A stretch of DNA of 64,000 nucleotides from Salticus scenicus (GCA_963930645.1 OZ005656.1:275963095-276027094), one strand, 5' to 3'. Positions 1 to 14,176 are shown, counted from the stretch's first letter. Notes: a model not told the origin generated them from the letters alone. Program-made: numbers and translations.

Positions 1-469
1 GTAAATCGACGTACCTAAAACTTCATATGTATAGCCCGCACCATCTCCACCAAATTTATTAGTAAACTTTATTCTTTATGTTGTTTCAAAATGACTGCCA
101 TTTATCAGGAAAAGAAAAAAGTCAACCTGCTCTTCTGACTGAGCCGGAAGGACATTTTTTTTAAAATAATTATAATTAAGATATTTCCATTTAAAAAATC
201 ATTTGAAACGTGCTAAACTAAAATTCAATAAATTATCAATTTTCAGTTAATTGAAAAAAAAAATCGTTAAATAATATTAGTTAAAAAAATATTTAAAAAA
301 TGTTCTTTTTTAAATGCTATTTTTTAATCGATATATGTAAATGGTTTATGCGAGATAAAAATAAATAAACTGATTTAATTGATTTATTAAACTGAATTAA
401 AATACTCAAAAAAAAAAAAATCTTAAGTCAAACTTAAACAACTTTTGCACTAAATTGTGACATTTGACG

Positions 470-655
470 AAAGCTTATCTAAGAAGATAAACAGCCATTT
501 CTCATTTGCTCTACATTTTCTATTTGACGGACACTCTATTTACTATTTGATGAATGAATTTATTCAATCAAGAATGAAAAATAGAAAAATGCATTCGCAT
601 AATTTTAAAGCAAACGTTATTTCACAGTGTTACAAAGCACATTTCTCCTGCTTAT
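470..655 (+). repeat. Dispersed repeat, copy 1
   Basis: About 185 bases from TATCTAAGAAGA to CAAAGCACATTT recur at 6805-6985 with close to 90% identity. Both copies are open in the same frame, but most differences change the amino acid, so coding constraint is not supported. Confidence 0.85.
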
Positions 656-720
656 TTTGACGCTTTTAATTCATCTGAAGGGCTTAGCATAATGACATAT
701 TAAGATCTTTTCTGGCATAT

Positions 721-1180
721 GCGAGAGAGATTATTCAGTGCAAAATGCGATTTCCTATTGAACATAAAATATATTCTGTTATAATACAATTACAAATATT
801 ACTTTACAAAAATATATCAAATTTTAATTTTGTTTCACTTAAACAGTAAATGCGGAATTTTTTTTTTAATACTCTTCATGATTAATTTTTAATAATACTA
901 ACAGAAATTCTAATATTCTTTCATCTTTTCAATATATTAAGTTCTGAGAGAGAATATTCAGTGCAAAATGAGATTCCCTATTCAGCATAAGTTATATTCT
1001 GTTATAATACAATTATCAATATTACTTTACAAAAGTATATTAAATTTTAATTTTGTTCCAATTAAATAGTGAATGTGGATAGTGTGTGTAACAGTGTGTG
1101 TAATTATCTTCATGATTAATGTTTAATAATACTAACAGAAATTATAATATTCTTTCATTTTTTCAATAGATTAAGTTCTG
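721..1180 (+). repeat. Tandem duplication of about 224 bp
   Basis: GAGAGAxATTATTCAGTGCAA starts at about 723 and 946. The copies share TATTCTGTTATAATACAATT, ATTACTTTACAAAA and TTCATGATTAAT blocks and differ at scattered bases and a GTGTGTGTAA insertion. Confidence 0.85.
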
Positions 1181-2831
1181 AAATTTAATTAAGTTTGAAC
1201 ACAGATCAGCTCAAAATTAATAGCTTTAAAAATAAAACTCAAACCAAACTATTCGGCGTATTATGTCTTTACATTTTACTTATCTTTATAATAAAATATG
1301 AAGCACTAATTTCATATTTAACACAAATTAGATACCAACATCCAATATGATTCAATCATTAATATTATTTTGTAATATTTAATTGACAATTTTTTTACTT
1401 TTAAGTACTTATTAAAACAAAGCATTTTTTAAGCACGTTTTACATTTAATTTATAAAATTCTTATCACAACCTATTGATTTGATTTTAGCTTTGGAATAT
1501 AATAAGTTATAAAATGAAATTAGTAAGTACAAACACAAATCAGGACAAAGATAATAAAATTAAACATGAAAGTTTTAGTTAAAAGGTTTGCTGTTTTAAA
1601 GAAAATTAAATGATAAGAATAAAATTAGTCTTTGAAGATAATTAGATGAAAATTATACAAAAAATATAAAGATAATATTTGAGTTCAAGATTATTAGATT
1701 ATAAAGAAAAATCTTAAATAAATCCTTAGAAATATACATATGTATATATTAAGGTAACGTACCATTTAGCAAATTTTAGAACCATTTAGAAATGCGGGTT
1801 AGGTAGCTTTAAAAAGATCCCCCCACCCCACGATGGTCGCCCCCGTAGATGGCCCAAACCCCTAGTGTAGACAAATGACCTTAGCCTAGACTACAACACA
1901 ACACAAGTTAACATCTGCAAAGCTAATTAAATACAAAATTAAGACATAAATTCAAATTTTTAATTCCAAATTGCATTTTATTTTTATATCGATGTACGTG
2001 GCAATTAATGCATTATGCGTATGTATTTAATGCGTATCTTCTTCTAAAATATGTCTTATAAATTCTCGATGTACACTGTCGTAATTATGCACATGTTAAT
2101 GAATCCTAATAATGGGCGTGATAGAAACGCTTATGTGACATTATTAATTATTTATCATTGATAGAAAGAAATGTAATAAATTTAAATAAAATAAATTTAT
2201 CTGAATAAATTTAAGCATAATACGCTTTGTATGATTTACATAGTTATTACAGTATCAGATTACCTACCTTAAATATATTTTTTACCTAAAGAAATTGTCT
2301 AATTTTCCATTAGTATTCAAGAGAAACTGTTCGCCAATTTAAGTTTTCATAAATTGTATAATTATAAAATTCATCTACTTAAAATTTTCTTAAATGGTTT
2401 GGTTTCAATAGTTTGAAAGATTTTAACTCATTTTAATTTAATAGGATATTAGGCCTTTTACAGTATTCAATTAAAATAAATTTAGAATATATATGATATG
2501 ATGAAATATAAATTGGAAGTACACTTAGCTTAAAGTTAAAATTTATAAAAATATTATTTGTGCAAATGCATTAAAATTGCATAATTAAGTGCATATAAGA
2601 AACCGTTATCAAAATTGGACTTAATTTTATGATAATTTAAATTACTATTTTGTTTTCATAATTTTATTTTAAAACCGCCTTTTTTGTAATTTAAAATAAT
2701 TAGTATAAGAATTTTAGAAATTTAAGAAAATTGCTTTGTTATAATGAATAGTTAAAATAAATGAATAAATTTTAAAATTCTCAAAGGTTTTAAAAAATAA
2801 TGTAATCAATTAGATTTTGATTATTATATAA
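1181..2831. other. AT-rich DNA, no gene seen
   Basis: Very AT-rich with stops in all frames. The only contrast is a C-rich patch at 1795-1870 (GATCCCCCCACCCC, CGCCCCCGTAGATGG), which I cannot assign. Confidence 0.6.
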
Positions 2832-3190
2832 TATCCATTAAGTGAAAGATATACGAAAATCAGCCAATTTGTTTATAAAATTTTACAAACTTTAATCGAA
2901 TCTATGTAACACCAATTAAAAATATCCGCAGAAACTTTAATAGGAAGCAAACATTTTGTATTTTGCATCAAATTTTAAAACTTTTAAACAATTTTAAGAT
3001 TTATGTATTTAATTAGTTTTTTTGTTAATATAAATATCCATTAAGTGTAAGATACAAAGATCTGCCAATTTTTTTATAAATTTTTATAAAACTTTAATCG
3101 AAGTTATTTAATACCAATTAAATATTTCTACAAAAATTTTCACGTGAAGCAAACTTTTATTATGCTTTCAAAATTAACTATTACAAATAA
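2832..3190 (+). repeat. Tandem duplication of about 205 bp
   Basis: AAATATCCATTAAGTG-AAGATA starts at about 2832 and 3036. Shared blocks include ACTTTAATCGAA, ACCAATTAAA and GAAGCAAAC. Moderately diverged. Confidence 0.75.
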
Positions 3191-3849
3191 TTGAAACTAT
3201 ATATTAGATTAGAGCAAGTAAGTTCTTCACAGCAGAAAAAATTATAAGTGATATTTTTAAGAATATATAATTATGTTTGACTGAATTAAGGTTAGTCGTA
3301 AAACTTTACATGCAAAAATATAATAGTTTTCTTGAGAAATGTAATAGAAAGGCCATATACTGTTTTGTTCTATTTCAGAGCATATTATAAGCATATATAA
3401 ATCCAAAGAATAATATTAAAAGGAAATATATATATATATATATGGTGTGAAACAACCATACAACTTCCATTACCCACTATTACACGTATTATATGCATGA
3501 GATAATGTGATCAGAAGACATAAAATTGACCTAACGTCTTAGAAACCTAAAATATTTCCTGAAAGAGAAACTTGATACACATGAAAAGACATGTAAAACA
3601 AAGCTTATATAGCGAGTTAAAAAATAAGAAAAAAAATGGTAGAGTTATTTTTTTAAACATCAATTTCCGAGATCTAAAACTCACATATCCAAGCAGAATG
3701 ATTGTTATTTTTCCTGTAATAACCACATAATACACGGGAAAGGATATCTAAAATAAATGTATGTAGCAATTTTCAAGAAAATTGTTAGAACCGTTTTTTA
3801 GATACCAACATTTACCAAAACGTAATATAATCAATTAATGACCGGAAAA

Positions 3850-4460
3850 AAGTAATTACACACAAAAGGATACTTAAAAGGGAGTTAATATAACGTGTTC
3901 GAAAAAAAAACCCGTTTAGCCGTTTTTAAAGAAACGCACTTGCGAAGCCTGAAATTGAGCTATTTATACAGGACGCCATTAAAATTTTCTGAACTAACCA
4001 ACTATGTCATTCGAAAGGACATCTAATATAGCAACTTTGAAGAATATCGTCAGAGCCGTTGTTGAGATATGGACTTACCGTCCCGCTTGAGATGTCCGAC
4101 TTCCTGTTTTTTTTTTTTTTCCACAAAAATTTGGAAAATTCATCTGTACACCAGACCTGTCTCAATTCTGAAGATTCGTAATTCTATCTTTATTAGTTTC
4201 GGAGATATGATTGCCAGAAGATTCCACACATACATGCACACACACTGACCAATTGTCAGAAATTACTTTTTTGGACTCAGGAAGCCTTAAAACGTGTAAA
4301 TCAGGTGAAAACTCGATATCTAATTTATGGACAGAATACAGTACTACCATTACATACGGTAATAGGGCAATGGAAGTAAAAGAAAAAATGCTTCTTAAAA
4401 TGCTTTTACATACATTGGCTTTTACATGCATTTGCTTTTACATACATTGGCATTAAAACT
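3850..4460 (+). repeat. Dispersed repeat family, plus copy
   Basis: Shares, in inverse orientation, blocks with 18880-19530: AAAGAAACGCACTTGCGAAG, GTCAGAGCCGTTGTTGAGAT and a (CA)n tract followed by AGCCTTAAAACGTG. An 18-bp repeat TGCTTTTACATACATTGG occurs three times at 4398-4452. It probably is the body of the Helitron relic ending at 4689. Confidence 0.55.
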
Positions 4461-4656
4461 CAAATCTTAGCATCATGAAGCTAAACCTCGGAGAGCAGAT
4501 GGCTACCAAATTTTGTATTATGAATGATCAATGAGATATTCTCTAAGAATTTTTTTTAAATGTTTAAAATGTCCGGAAAGGTAGTGTCGCTTTTCATGAA
4601 AAAAAAAAAAAAAAAAGAAGAAAGAAAGAGAGAAAGAAAGAAAGAAAAATAACAAT

Positions 4657-4689
4657 ATAGCGACCAGCGAAGCGGGCAAAGCCTGCCAG
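4657..4689 (+). mobile_element. Helitron 3' terminus, relic
   Basis: The stretch AGCGACCAGCGAAGCGGGCA followed by AAGCCTGCCAG matches the 3' end of the Helitron at 26814-28711, with CTAG changed to CCAG and T following. The 5' boundary is not visible; the body probably extends back through the (GAAA)n tract into 3.9-4.5 kb. Confidence 0.65.
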
Positions 4690-6804
4690 TATAGAATTAG
4701 TTTTAAATACTTTGAGAAATCAAATCTTTTTTTTTTTTTTTTCGATATTTAAGATTTCGATTTCTTTTTCTTTCCTCAGCAAATTATTCCACGAGTTTAT
4801 TAATTTTCTCACTGTTTACTTCTTCAAGCCAGGGGAAAGACAACTGATACAGCCTATCAGCTGATTAAAAGAGCTGATTAAAAGAAAAAGATTCCTAATT
4901 CCTTATAACTTGTTCAAAATGACTCAACTGCTACGGAATGCATAAAAATCTTGAACGTCCGTTGTCTTGTTTTTACCCAACGTTGGTAATTAATTAATTT
5001 TTCTTGTAAAGCTCGACTTTGTAGACATATTTTAACATAATTAAAAAATTTTTGAGAACATCTTTGGAATAGGTTTAATACCAAATTTATTACCAATAGG
5101 CTTTCGGTTTTTATTTGCTGAATGTAGCTTTTTGTTTCATGTTTAAAAAGCATAGCAATGTTTGAGATGTTTAAAGATATAAAATAATTAAATATATGTA
5201 ATCACTATTAAGGTTACATCAGCATAAGTTTTAAAACGATTTCATAAGAAAAATATTATGTTTAGTTACGAAGTCAATTGCCGTAATTGGTGCCGAACTA
5301 AAGCTTTTTAGAAACAACAAACTTCAAAAACTATGCATTTCAAATTATATTAGTATTTAAATTATGTGTATTCAAATTATATATTATAAATATGTTTAAT
5401 ATATATGCCTACATTAGACGTGATAACCCTAAACGGTAGGTTGAGGGCCCCGAGCCCAGTCCCTTCGAGAGCTTCGATAGCTCTTTTTAGTCAGTTTTAA
5501 CCTTCTATTCCTTCCAGTGTTAGTCTCTTTTTTTTTTCCTTAGTACGGAGGATTATTAGTCTCAATCTACGGATAAAACGGTGTCGCCAGTTTTACGATG
5601 GTTGGACATTTATCGAAATCGAAAATTTATCGAAAATATAATCGAATAATTTGAGAGAGATGTTATAATTTAACAAAAAAAAAAAAAAAAAAAAAAAAAT
5701 AGTCCTCCGTACTGAACTAAATTCTGCTTTTGCCAGAATTTCATCAAAATTTTTCTTTTATTTATTTATTTCTTTTTTTTTTCTTTTTTTTTCTTTTTTT
5801 TTTTTTAATTTAAAGAAAAGAGAAGAAAATTAATAATAATCAGTATCGAAACGGATAGTATCGAAAAAATTGAAGAAGCCCTTTTTTAGACAAAAATACA
5901 TAATTCATTTTAATTTTTAATTGTTACTAAAAACTTTTACGAGCTGGTTTTATTTTATTTATTTATTTATTTATTTTTAAATGAAAAGAAATTCACGCGT
6001 AAACATTAAAATTAATATAAAACTTTGTGAAAAATTAAACTTGCTGGGTAAAATTGACGTCATTATAGCTCTAAAGTGTTTTTTTCCCCCACGCAGGAAT
6101 ATTGTACGTTTTTTTTTTTTTTTTTTTTTTTTTTATATCATGTTATTTTCTATGGATTTTTAACCTTTTTTTTTTACCCGTTTTCTGCATTCTAAAGTGC
6201 GATGGTGCTTTAGAATACCTGATATATATTATTATATAAGTTGGTATTTAATTGTAAGAAAAAAGTATTAATAATAATAGATTTAGTACAGTAAATCACA
6301 AAGATAAACATTCTGTTCGTTGCTTTCACTATTAATGAATAATACATTTCAGTTTAAATGTCATTTGCTATGACGTAAGATTGATCAATCTGAGCCGACA
6401 CATGCATAAACATGTATCAAGGTTCTTATTTTAGAACATCTGTGAATATTGCTAATGTCATTATCTAAAATAAATCAAGTGGAAATCTAATCATAGATAA
6501 TGTAATTATTTCTGATTAATTGTGTACATTTAAACTGAGCCAGAATTATTATCTCTTTCTGTGAGCCAGTAGTATTTGTTTGTTCATAAAATTACGAACA
6601 ACGGGAGGTTGATTTATTTACTTTTCTGTTTTAAGTCATTTCTGACATAAAATTTGTCGTTTGTCATATTCTTGTACTAGAACCAATTAAATAAAAATGT
6701 TCTAATTTTTATACATTCTGTTTTGATTAAAATGAAATGATAATTATTTTTGACAGAGTAAAATGCATTATAGTAAGTATGTTTTTATATTTTTTGACTA
6801 TCTA
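4690..6804. other. AT-rich DNA with T-runs, no gene seen
   Basis: Holds the short TIR pair at 5542-5713, several T-runs, a (TTTA)n tract at 5955 and a GC-richer stretch at 5420-5480. Nothing coding is supported. Confidence 0.6.
5542..5713. repeat. Short TIR pair AGTACGGAGGA
   Basis: AGTACGGAGGA (5542-5552) and its exact complement (5703-5713) bound about 172 bp that ends in a 25-A run. It may be a small MITE; no target duplication is evident. Confidence 0.45.
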
Positions 6805-6985
6805 ATTTTTTGTTTATCTAAGAAGACAAACAGTCATTTATCATTTGCTCTACATTTTCTATTTGGCGGACACTCTATTTACTATTTAATGAATGAATTT
6901 ACTAAATCAAGAATGAAAAGCAGTAAAATGCGTTCGCATAATTTTAAAGCAAACGCTATTTCACAGTATTACAAAGTACATTTTT
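6805..6985 (+). repeat. Dispersed repeat, copy 2
   Basis: Partner of 470-655, same orientation, 6.3 kb away. The boundaries are abrupt on both sides, which suggests a mobile or duplicated unit of unknown type. Confidence 0.85.
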
Positions 6986-8619
6986 CAATATTTGTTAGTG
7001 TCTAACCATGAGAATGGGAAGAATTAATGATAATGTATTTTATATAATAACCTTGATTTAAAAAAAAAAAAAAAAAAACTTTCCTAAGAATGAATTTCTA
7101 TAAACTATTATTGAAATTGGTTTTATATTATTTATAGATATATTAAATGTTATAATTTTATTTCTTCAAAATTGTTGGCACTTACGTTACAAATTTGGCC
7201 AAGAAATTGCGTATCTTATCTACAGAGTTAAAGAATTATGCACAAAGATAGATTAACGTCATCACAAGTTCTGTGAATTTTACATTTAAATTATTTCATT
7301 TATAGGGTTTTTATGATTCCCTTTTATTAAATATAAAACTAATTTTCTTGTATCCATACATTTTTCACCGGTATCATAATTTCTAAATGAAATTCAATCT
7401 TAATTTACTCTCGAATTTTAAATATCTTTCTAGTTTAGCGATATCTATTTTTTTCTTCTTTTATTAGTTTGAAGAATGACTAAAATATTCCGTTATATTT
7501 AACTCCTAAAAACAAAAAGAAAAAGAAAAAGAAACAATTTTTCAATGTATAAAATAAATTATTATTTATTTATTTATTTATTTTTCGCATTCACTTTGAC
7601 CAAAATTAATACAATTTTCAAATTTTAATACAAGTACTTATTAAAATATTTTATAAACACTGTTTACTAGTAAATCTATAAATCTACATATCTGGTATCT
7701 TGTAAATTAATTACTTTGTAATAAGAAATTTTTTTCCAGGATATTAATTTTTTTTATTAATTTTTTAATATATAAATCTTTTAAAAAACCTATCAACTCA
7801 ACACTTAAATAATAATAAGAATAACAAACTTTTTAATAATTCTGTTGTAGAAGTTATTTAAAACGTTTTTATGCGTATAACAAACACTATTTTTTATAAA
7901 TATGTACTGAGAGCCATATTTTCAATTACTCATTCTCGCTTACTTCCTATATAATTGACTTATGAAGCTTCACTGTTATGTGAAATACTATTCCCAATTT
8001 TTAATCATTATAAATCATTTTAGTAAATTGCTATACTTAAGATTAATCTACAAATTTACGTTACAACATTTAATTCTCCTGTATTCTATAAACCAGGAAC
8101 ACTTTTCAGTCAGCCTCGGTATATAATCTTTCTGTTCATTATTTACACTTGTGAAGAATAGCAATATGCACCTACGGATCTTCCATCTTTTATTCTATCT
8201 TGTTCTTGACACAAGGCATCTAACAAAATATTATTTTAGCTGTTTAGTTATTGTCTTCAAACGAAACTAAAAACAACAGAAATATGAAATTTGAATAAAG
8301 TACAAAATAACAAATAAGAAAAAGAAAAGGTAGGCAGACTTCTTTTTTTTTTTTTTTTTTTTTTACGATTTTAAACGGCAGTGTAGCAGCTGTGTTATAC
8401 TTCAGTTATGTGGCATTTTCTAATTTGTTACGGTTTATGGAGAAAACATGTATACATATTAAAGAGATTATATATGTATATATATATAAGGTGCATTCAA
8501 AATGTCACAGTTTCAGGTTCCTATATTTCTAGCAGAGGTAAAATAAGCCAAGAACAGTCGAAATATAATAGGTATGGAGGGGTGCGCAAATGAGTATTTT
8601 TTTAAAGTAGATGAAATAA

Positions 8620-8671
<52 letters not shown>
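8620..8671. repeat. (AAT)n microsatellite, about 17 units
   Basis: Uninterrupted trinucleotide repeat. The tyrosine-run frame on the minus strand is only its translation. Confidence 0.97.
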
Positions 8672-8674
<3 letters not shown>

Positions 8675-9590
8675 CATAAAGATTACAATATAAAGAACTA
8701 TGCTAATTATTAAGCAATTTACAAAAATAAAACTTATTAAAAGGCGCATATGAAAGTTTAAACTTTAAAAATGTCAAGCTAAGCTTTCATTTTGTCCTGC
8801 TTGATTTCTATATACAGGTATCATAATTTTTCCATATGAATTGTTGAACAATGTCAAAAAATTTGGGCGTGCCTTGTTCCTTGTACTCCAGAAGCAGCTA
8901 CTGCGATTCATGTCAGAAGTTTCTCTGTATTGTCAGCATTTACGTCATATACCAAGAACTTGACATAACCCTAGAAGAAGAATTCAATACAGTTATTAAC
9001 TACGACACATTTAAAGGAGCAAGTAAAATACCTAAATGTTTCTACCACATTTAAATATAATTTTTGCGCGGATTTTTTATGAGACTCTATTTCGTCTGTG
9101 TGCACTCTACACCTCAGTCCTCATAGATTTTTAATCTTCTCTTTAAAAAAATTAAAATGTTTTATACCAGTAACTTTTTCTTTTGAGTTAAATTTTCACT
9201 GAAAACCCCCTTGGATCATCGGAAAGACTGAAAGAACGACTCCAAGTAGAAAGAATAAAGATTTCAGGAATTTTATTTACTCTCTAAGTAAAATATTTTA
9301 AAACACAGAAAATTTTTGTAACACTCCTAGAAAAACTTTTTTATTTCTAAAACAACAGAAGTTTACTTAAAAAAAAATACATATCAATCTGTCAAAAGAT
9401 TATATTTTTCTGTAAGCAGATAAAATCTGAAACTATTTATTCAGGATAGAAAGATTGGAGTGCAAGTTTTATACCGACTATGTGAAAAATCCCAGAGCCG
9501 AAAATTGAACCCGATACCTTCGCTTAACGTGCAGATTCTCTAACATACAGTCATCCTGGTTGAGAAAGCAGTCCGGCGTTTCTAATTGTT

Positions 9591-9624
<34 letters not shown>

Positions 9625-10154
9625 CAAATATTTGGTGTAAAATCACTCTTGCACTCAAATCTTTCTAAAATAAACTTCCATGGTTCATAAATTAATCAAT
9701 GAAATTCCCATTGATTCCGATTTAGTCAGTTACGTACATGGTTTTCTGTATGTTCATACTAAAAACTTCATATGAAAGCAGTAATAAGTCAAATGGTATA
9801 TTAATAGAACATCTTTTTCATCCATTACGATTACGTTTTTCTTCTGTGCATATTTAGTTGTATATTCTTTTCCTTTCAGAAATGTGCTTTTTTTTTCAGT
9901 AAATCAGATGCAATTCATGTTGCTGGAAAATTTAGTTGTATTATTTTATTTTATGATATTAATAATTAATATAGAAAGCTTGAAGCATGCCTTTAAACTC
10001 ATGAACTAATACCACTTTTATGTCTAGGAATTATTAAAAAAATGTACAGTTTTGCAGTCAAGAGTTTAACTATTTTTAAACATATATTAACGTGTGTTGA
10101 AATATCTTAATTCAAAATTGTATAAATGATTTTTTATTAAGTATTTCTTTTTTT

Positions 10155-10158
<4 letters not shown>

Positions 10159-10203
<45 letters not shown>
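10159..10203. repeat. (TA)n microsatellite
   Basis: About 22 uninterrupted TA units. Confidence 0.97.
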
Positions 10204-10206
<3 letters not shown>

Positions 10207-10339
10207 TCGCTGGAAAAACATAAACTTATTTTATCGCTGAATAAAGAAAACGTTGAAATGTAATATGATTTATAACGCTATTAAAGTGTATGTGCGCTCT
10301 TATGTATAACCCTCTTAAAGTGTTATGTAACCGCATAAA

Positions 10340-10415
10340 ATGTGGTTACGTGGCTGAGAGACAACATTCGCGTCTACTATGCGCTGAAACCTGGTTAGAT
10401 CCTGACTGGCCGTAT
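10340..10415 (+). ncRNA. tRNA-like (SINE head or tRNA pseudogene)
   Basis: TGGCTGAGAG (10351) fits a Pol III A box and GGTTAGATCCTG (10392) fits a B box, about 32 bp apart. I could not close a full acceptor stem, so a functional tRNA is not supported. Confidence 0.35.
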
Positions 10416-10430
10416 TAGAGGGTTTCATTA

Positions 10431-10718
10431 AGGGGACTCTTTACTTATTATCTCCAAAAGCCGATGCCAATGTTATTCTATGGGAAATTTTGCCCCGTTA
10501 AAACTCATTAACTAATACATATTTTTGAATTCCATTTTCTCATCCAGAAAATTCGCAACTGGCAAACAGTTTATCGCTTTCTAAAAATTATTTTTTTTCA
10601 TTTTTAATATTTCATTTTTAAGCTTAAAAAAATGCATTAGTTAATGAGTTATAATAGGGCAAATTTCTCCATAGAATAACAGTGGCCTCTGGCTTCTGGG
10701 GATGATAAAAGTCTTTTT
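10431..10718. mobile_element. MITE-like inverted repeat of about 288 bp
   Basis: About 85 bases at 10431-10520 (TTATTCTATGGGAAATTTTG, AACTCATTAACTAAT) return inverted at 10632-10718. Identity is about 80%, so it is old. The target duplication is unclear. Confidence 0.6.
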
Positions 10719-11835
10719 AAAAGTCTACAAATTTATAGTTACTCATTACTTTATACCTGTAAAAGTAATCTATATCTTAAACAATGTCTAAAAACATAAC
10801 TTAAGTAAATTTCATGCCAGAAGCTATGCTTTTTATAAGCATATATACATCAGTTTTAACTTTTAACACTGATGGATAATGAAATTTATCATTTAAGACC
10901 ACAAGAATTATAGCATACTCAAATACAAATTAACAAGCAAATTTAACGCAAACTTGTACCTTCCCTTTTAGTTTTTAAAACAGAATGTATATGAAAAACA
11001 ACTGTCATGTTATATGAATATTTACTTTTACTCTAAATACATATTATTAGAAGTTCTCTATTTTATATATAGATATAGATTTTTCAGCTCATCATTTTGT
11101 AAAATCATATGATCACTTTATTACTAAAAGATGAAACTTCTCATTTTAACTAAATACCTTTTATTTAAAATTTAAAAATACAAATGAAGCAGACAATTTC
11201 CATATTTAAAAATAAACGTCTCTGAGTGTTAGGGAAGAATAAAACGTCTCTTTGACCATTCTGATTCTGGATAACATACTGTATTGTTAATTCAATGGAT
11301 CTATATGTAATTATCTATGGTATCATTATAAACCATGTTAATTATGACATGAAAGTTAACAGTATCTTTGAAATATGCATAATCCCAATAATGCACGTGA
11401 ATAATCAAAATCAAATGTTATCAAAGAAAATAACTGAAGCTTAAGCATAGGTCGATCCAGGTTTTATTTTTGAGGCAAATTTTAATGAAAAATAGAAATA
11501 TTTTTGAGAAAAACTATTATCATATAAAAGTTCTCATTATAGAAATCATTCAACTTTATGATTAACATAAAAATTCATAAAATAATAAAATATGATAAAA
11601 ATCATTAAATAGTAATTTTATAAAAACTAATATATGCAGTACTTTAAATGAGAAAAATTTTAGAAAAGAAACATTTTTATGGACACAATATAATATATAT
11701 ATATAAATGCTGAATGACATTAAAAAATTAATAAATGAAGCTGAAATGTCATTAAAAATACATAAATAAATAAAAGTGAAAACTTCCATGCTTTATATGT
11801 TATCATAATAGTTGAATTAATTATGCTTTGTTGTT

Positions 11836-11843
<8 letters not shown>

Positions 11844-11874
<31 letters not shown>
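11844..11874. repeat. Poly-A run of about 31
   Basis: One of more than a dozen A or T runs over 20 bases in the window (others near 4087, 5677, 6110, 8342, 9598, 17560, 18764, 19132, 54509, 61090, 63880). No gene-like sequence precedes it. Confidence 0.95.
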
Positions 11875-11876
<2 letters not shown>

Positions 11877-12189
11877 CAAGTTCATAGAGTTTTCATGATA
11901 ATATATGGTCTTAGTGTACAATCCTATACTGAATTATTAATATATAAAAATTGCTTTCAAGTTCTTTAAGTCATTTCTGAAGCATAAAAAGTAATTGGAT
12001 AAGATTTAAAGTAATTGGTTCATATGTGCCAACACAAACACACGTACAGATACCTATATATATAGTTTTGCTAATTAAAGGTTGTAAATGCAACATATTT
12101 TGTATTTGAAACTCATTCTAACAAGATTTAAAAAATTTAGATCGTAAAAAGTTTTGAAAAATGATTCAATTTTAATAAATGACTTTTTA

Positions 12190-12292
12190 AAAAAATCAGT
12201 TTATTTAAATCAATGATTTAAAAAAAAAAAAATCCATTGATTTAAATCAAGATTTAAATCATGATTTTAATCAAACTGATTTAAATCAACGA
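12190..12292. repeat. Cluster of GATTTAAATC palindromes
   Basis: GATTTAAATC or close variants occur about six times in 100 bases in both orientations around an A12 run, ending CAACGAACCCTGAT. It is a self-complementary repeat of a type common in insect genomes. Confidence 0.75.
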
Positions 12293-14141
12293 ACCCTGAT
12301 ATAAATTACTTAAAAAATTATAAAAAGTAAACTTTTTTTTTTTTTTTTATAAAATAAAATAAAAATAATAAATAAATAATGCAATCTGAAAATAAAATTT
12401 TTCTTCGTTGCAAAAACATGAAGTAAATATTAAATATATAATTAATGACTGCTCTATAAAATAATCGTATATAATTTATAAAATAACATAATTAAAAAAT
12501 TCTGGTTAAAAAATAATAATAAAATAAATAATCAGCAAAATATATTTTTATGTACTAAGAAATTTTAATGAATATTTTAATTATAATTAAATCTTTAAGC
12601 ATACATTATGAAAAAAGAAATATTCTCACATACAAGCATCTAAAAAATTAGAGAAATGTAAAAAAATACTACTAATATATTAAAGCAATGCTAAAATTCT
12701 ATTATGAAGACGTTTATAATTTTCAAAATATGAATACAGAACAAATCTAGATCGTTTAGCTTTAGCTACTGTTATATTTATGCGCTAATAAAATCGAGGC
12801 TTCTTCTCAAAAATGAGAATATGGAAAGAGCATGTATTTTCGGAACATTATCCGATTGCTCTTTTACAAATCCAAAATCGACATTATACAAATAAAAATA
12901 GAAATATATATATATATATATAAGATATAAGATATGGTATAGTTATGGAAGGTTTAAGTTATTTCTTACAAAAGGTAAAAATTTTAAGAATAAACTATAA
13001 AATACAGATTAGAATAGAGCGAACAAAAAGAAAAGCAAGCGGTAAAAGAGTGTAAACATTCACACTTCGTGTACTGTGACGTCAACCCCCTCACGGAGCG
13101 TTTTCGGATCACGTGGTTTTGTTTTGGTTTTTAGCGATTTTAAAACGTTAATTAAAAGTTAATTTGAAATAATTTTACGATTTTAATTGGATTTTTCGGA
13201 TTCCCAAGATTGATTTTATCGATTACAATTAAAATAAATTGTTTTTCCTTCCGTGTGCAACTTCCCCATTAGTCCTTTAATATACTTAAAATATGTTTTT
13301 TAAGACATATTTACAATAGATCGTCATTTTATTTCCCTAAATATTAAATTTTATTGAATTAATCTGAAGATTACAAATTCACTTTACGTAAAATTGGTTA
13401 AATTGTTTTATTTCTTTAGAATATAATAGGTATATCTTTTCAAAATCGATCATCCATTATGTTTCTAAATGCATGACCATGTTTTATTTCATACAAAACT
13501 AGATTTATATAAGATATGAAATGGTATTTGTCTCCACATTAATATCTTGAGTATGCCTGGTTGAGTTCTGAATATGCTATAATTAATATGCTAAATAGTC
13601 TGGATTAATTGAAAGCATCAGCATATGGTGAATAGCGTACGATTTAGAGGTTCTTACTAAACGCTGTTAAATTAACAAAGAGTAATTCTGTTGAAATTTT
13701 GGTATTAACATAGTATTGTATGACAATAAAGAGTCATTTGAAAAGTAAAAAGATATATATATATAATTAGCTTCGGTGAAAATTTTAAAATCTTTATTCA
13801 ATTATTAAACTGATTAAAATGTAAATATTTTGGAAAAAAAATTCCATATTTGAATTAACTTAAAAAACAGCTATGGAATATTATTTTTTATATGAATTAT
13901 ATGAATATTAAATACATTTTAATCTTTATTTTGACCAAATCAAAAATCCATTATTTTACGTTTTGCTATTATAAAAATTAATTCATAATTTCGTGACATG
14001 AAGCCATTTTATACCCGTTAATATATTTTATAAAAGTAACAGAGGGCATTATATTATAAAATTTTGCAGTTTTTATATATTCTTTTATAAAACGAAATGA
14101 CTATTTAATAAAAAATATTGTATTAATTTTCGACAGCACTC

Positions 14142-14176
14142 AAAAAAAAAAAAAAAAAAAAAAAAAACTTTCAACA

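Larger units (their letters stand above)
6986..10339. other. AT-rich DNA, no gene seen
   Basis: Microsatellites and short chance open frames only. A weak tRNA-like inverted stretch with TTGAACCCGATACCTTCGC lies at 9480-9560. Confidence 0.6.
10719..14141. other. AT-rich DNA, no gene seen
   Basis: Apart from the GATTTAAATC cluster and homopolymers I see nothing. A GC-richer spot with a CRE-like TGACGTCAA is at 13077-13120. Confidence 0.6.

Noticed and set aside
8851..9054. Cysteine-containing 67-codon frame
   Set aside because: No recognisable motif, non-coding surroundings and chance-level length.
9484..9560. Minus-strand tRNA gene
   Set aside because: A B-box-like GGGTTCAA is present but no good A box or acceptor stem could be formed.
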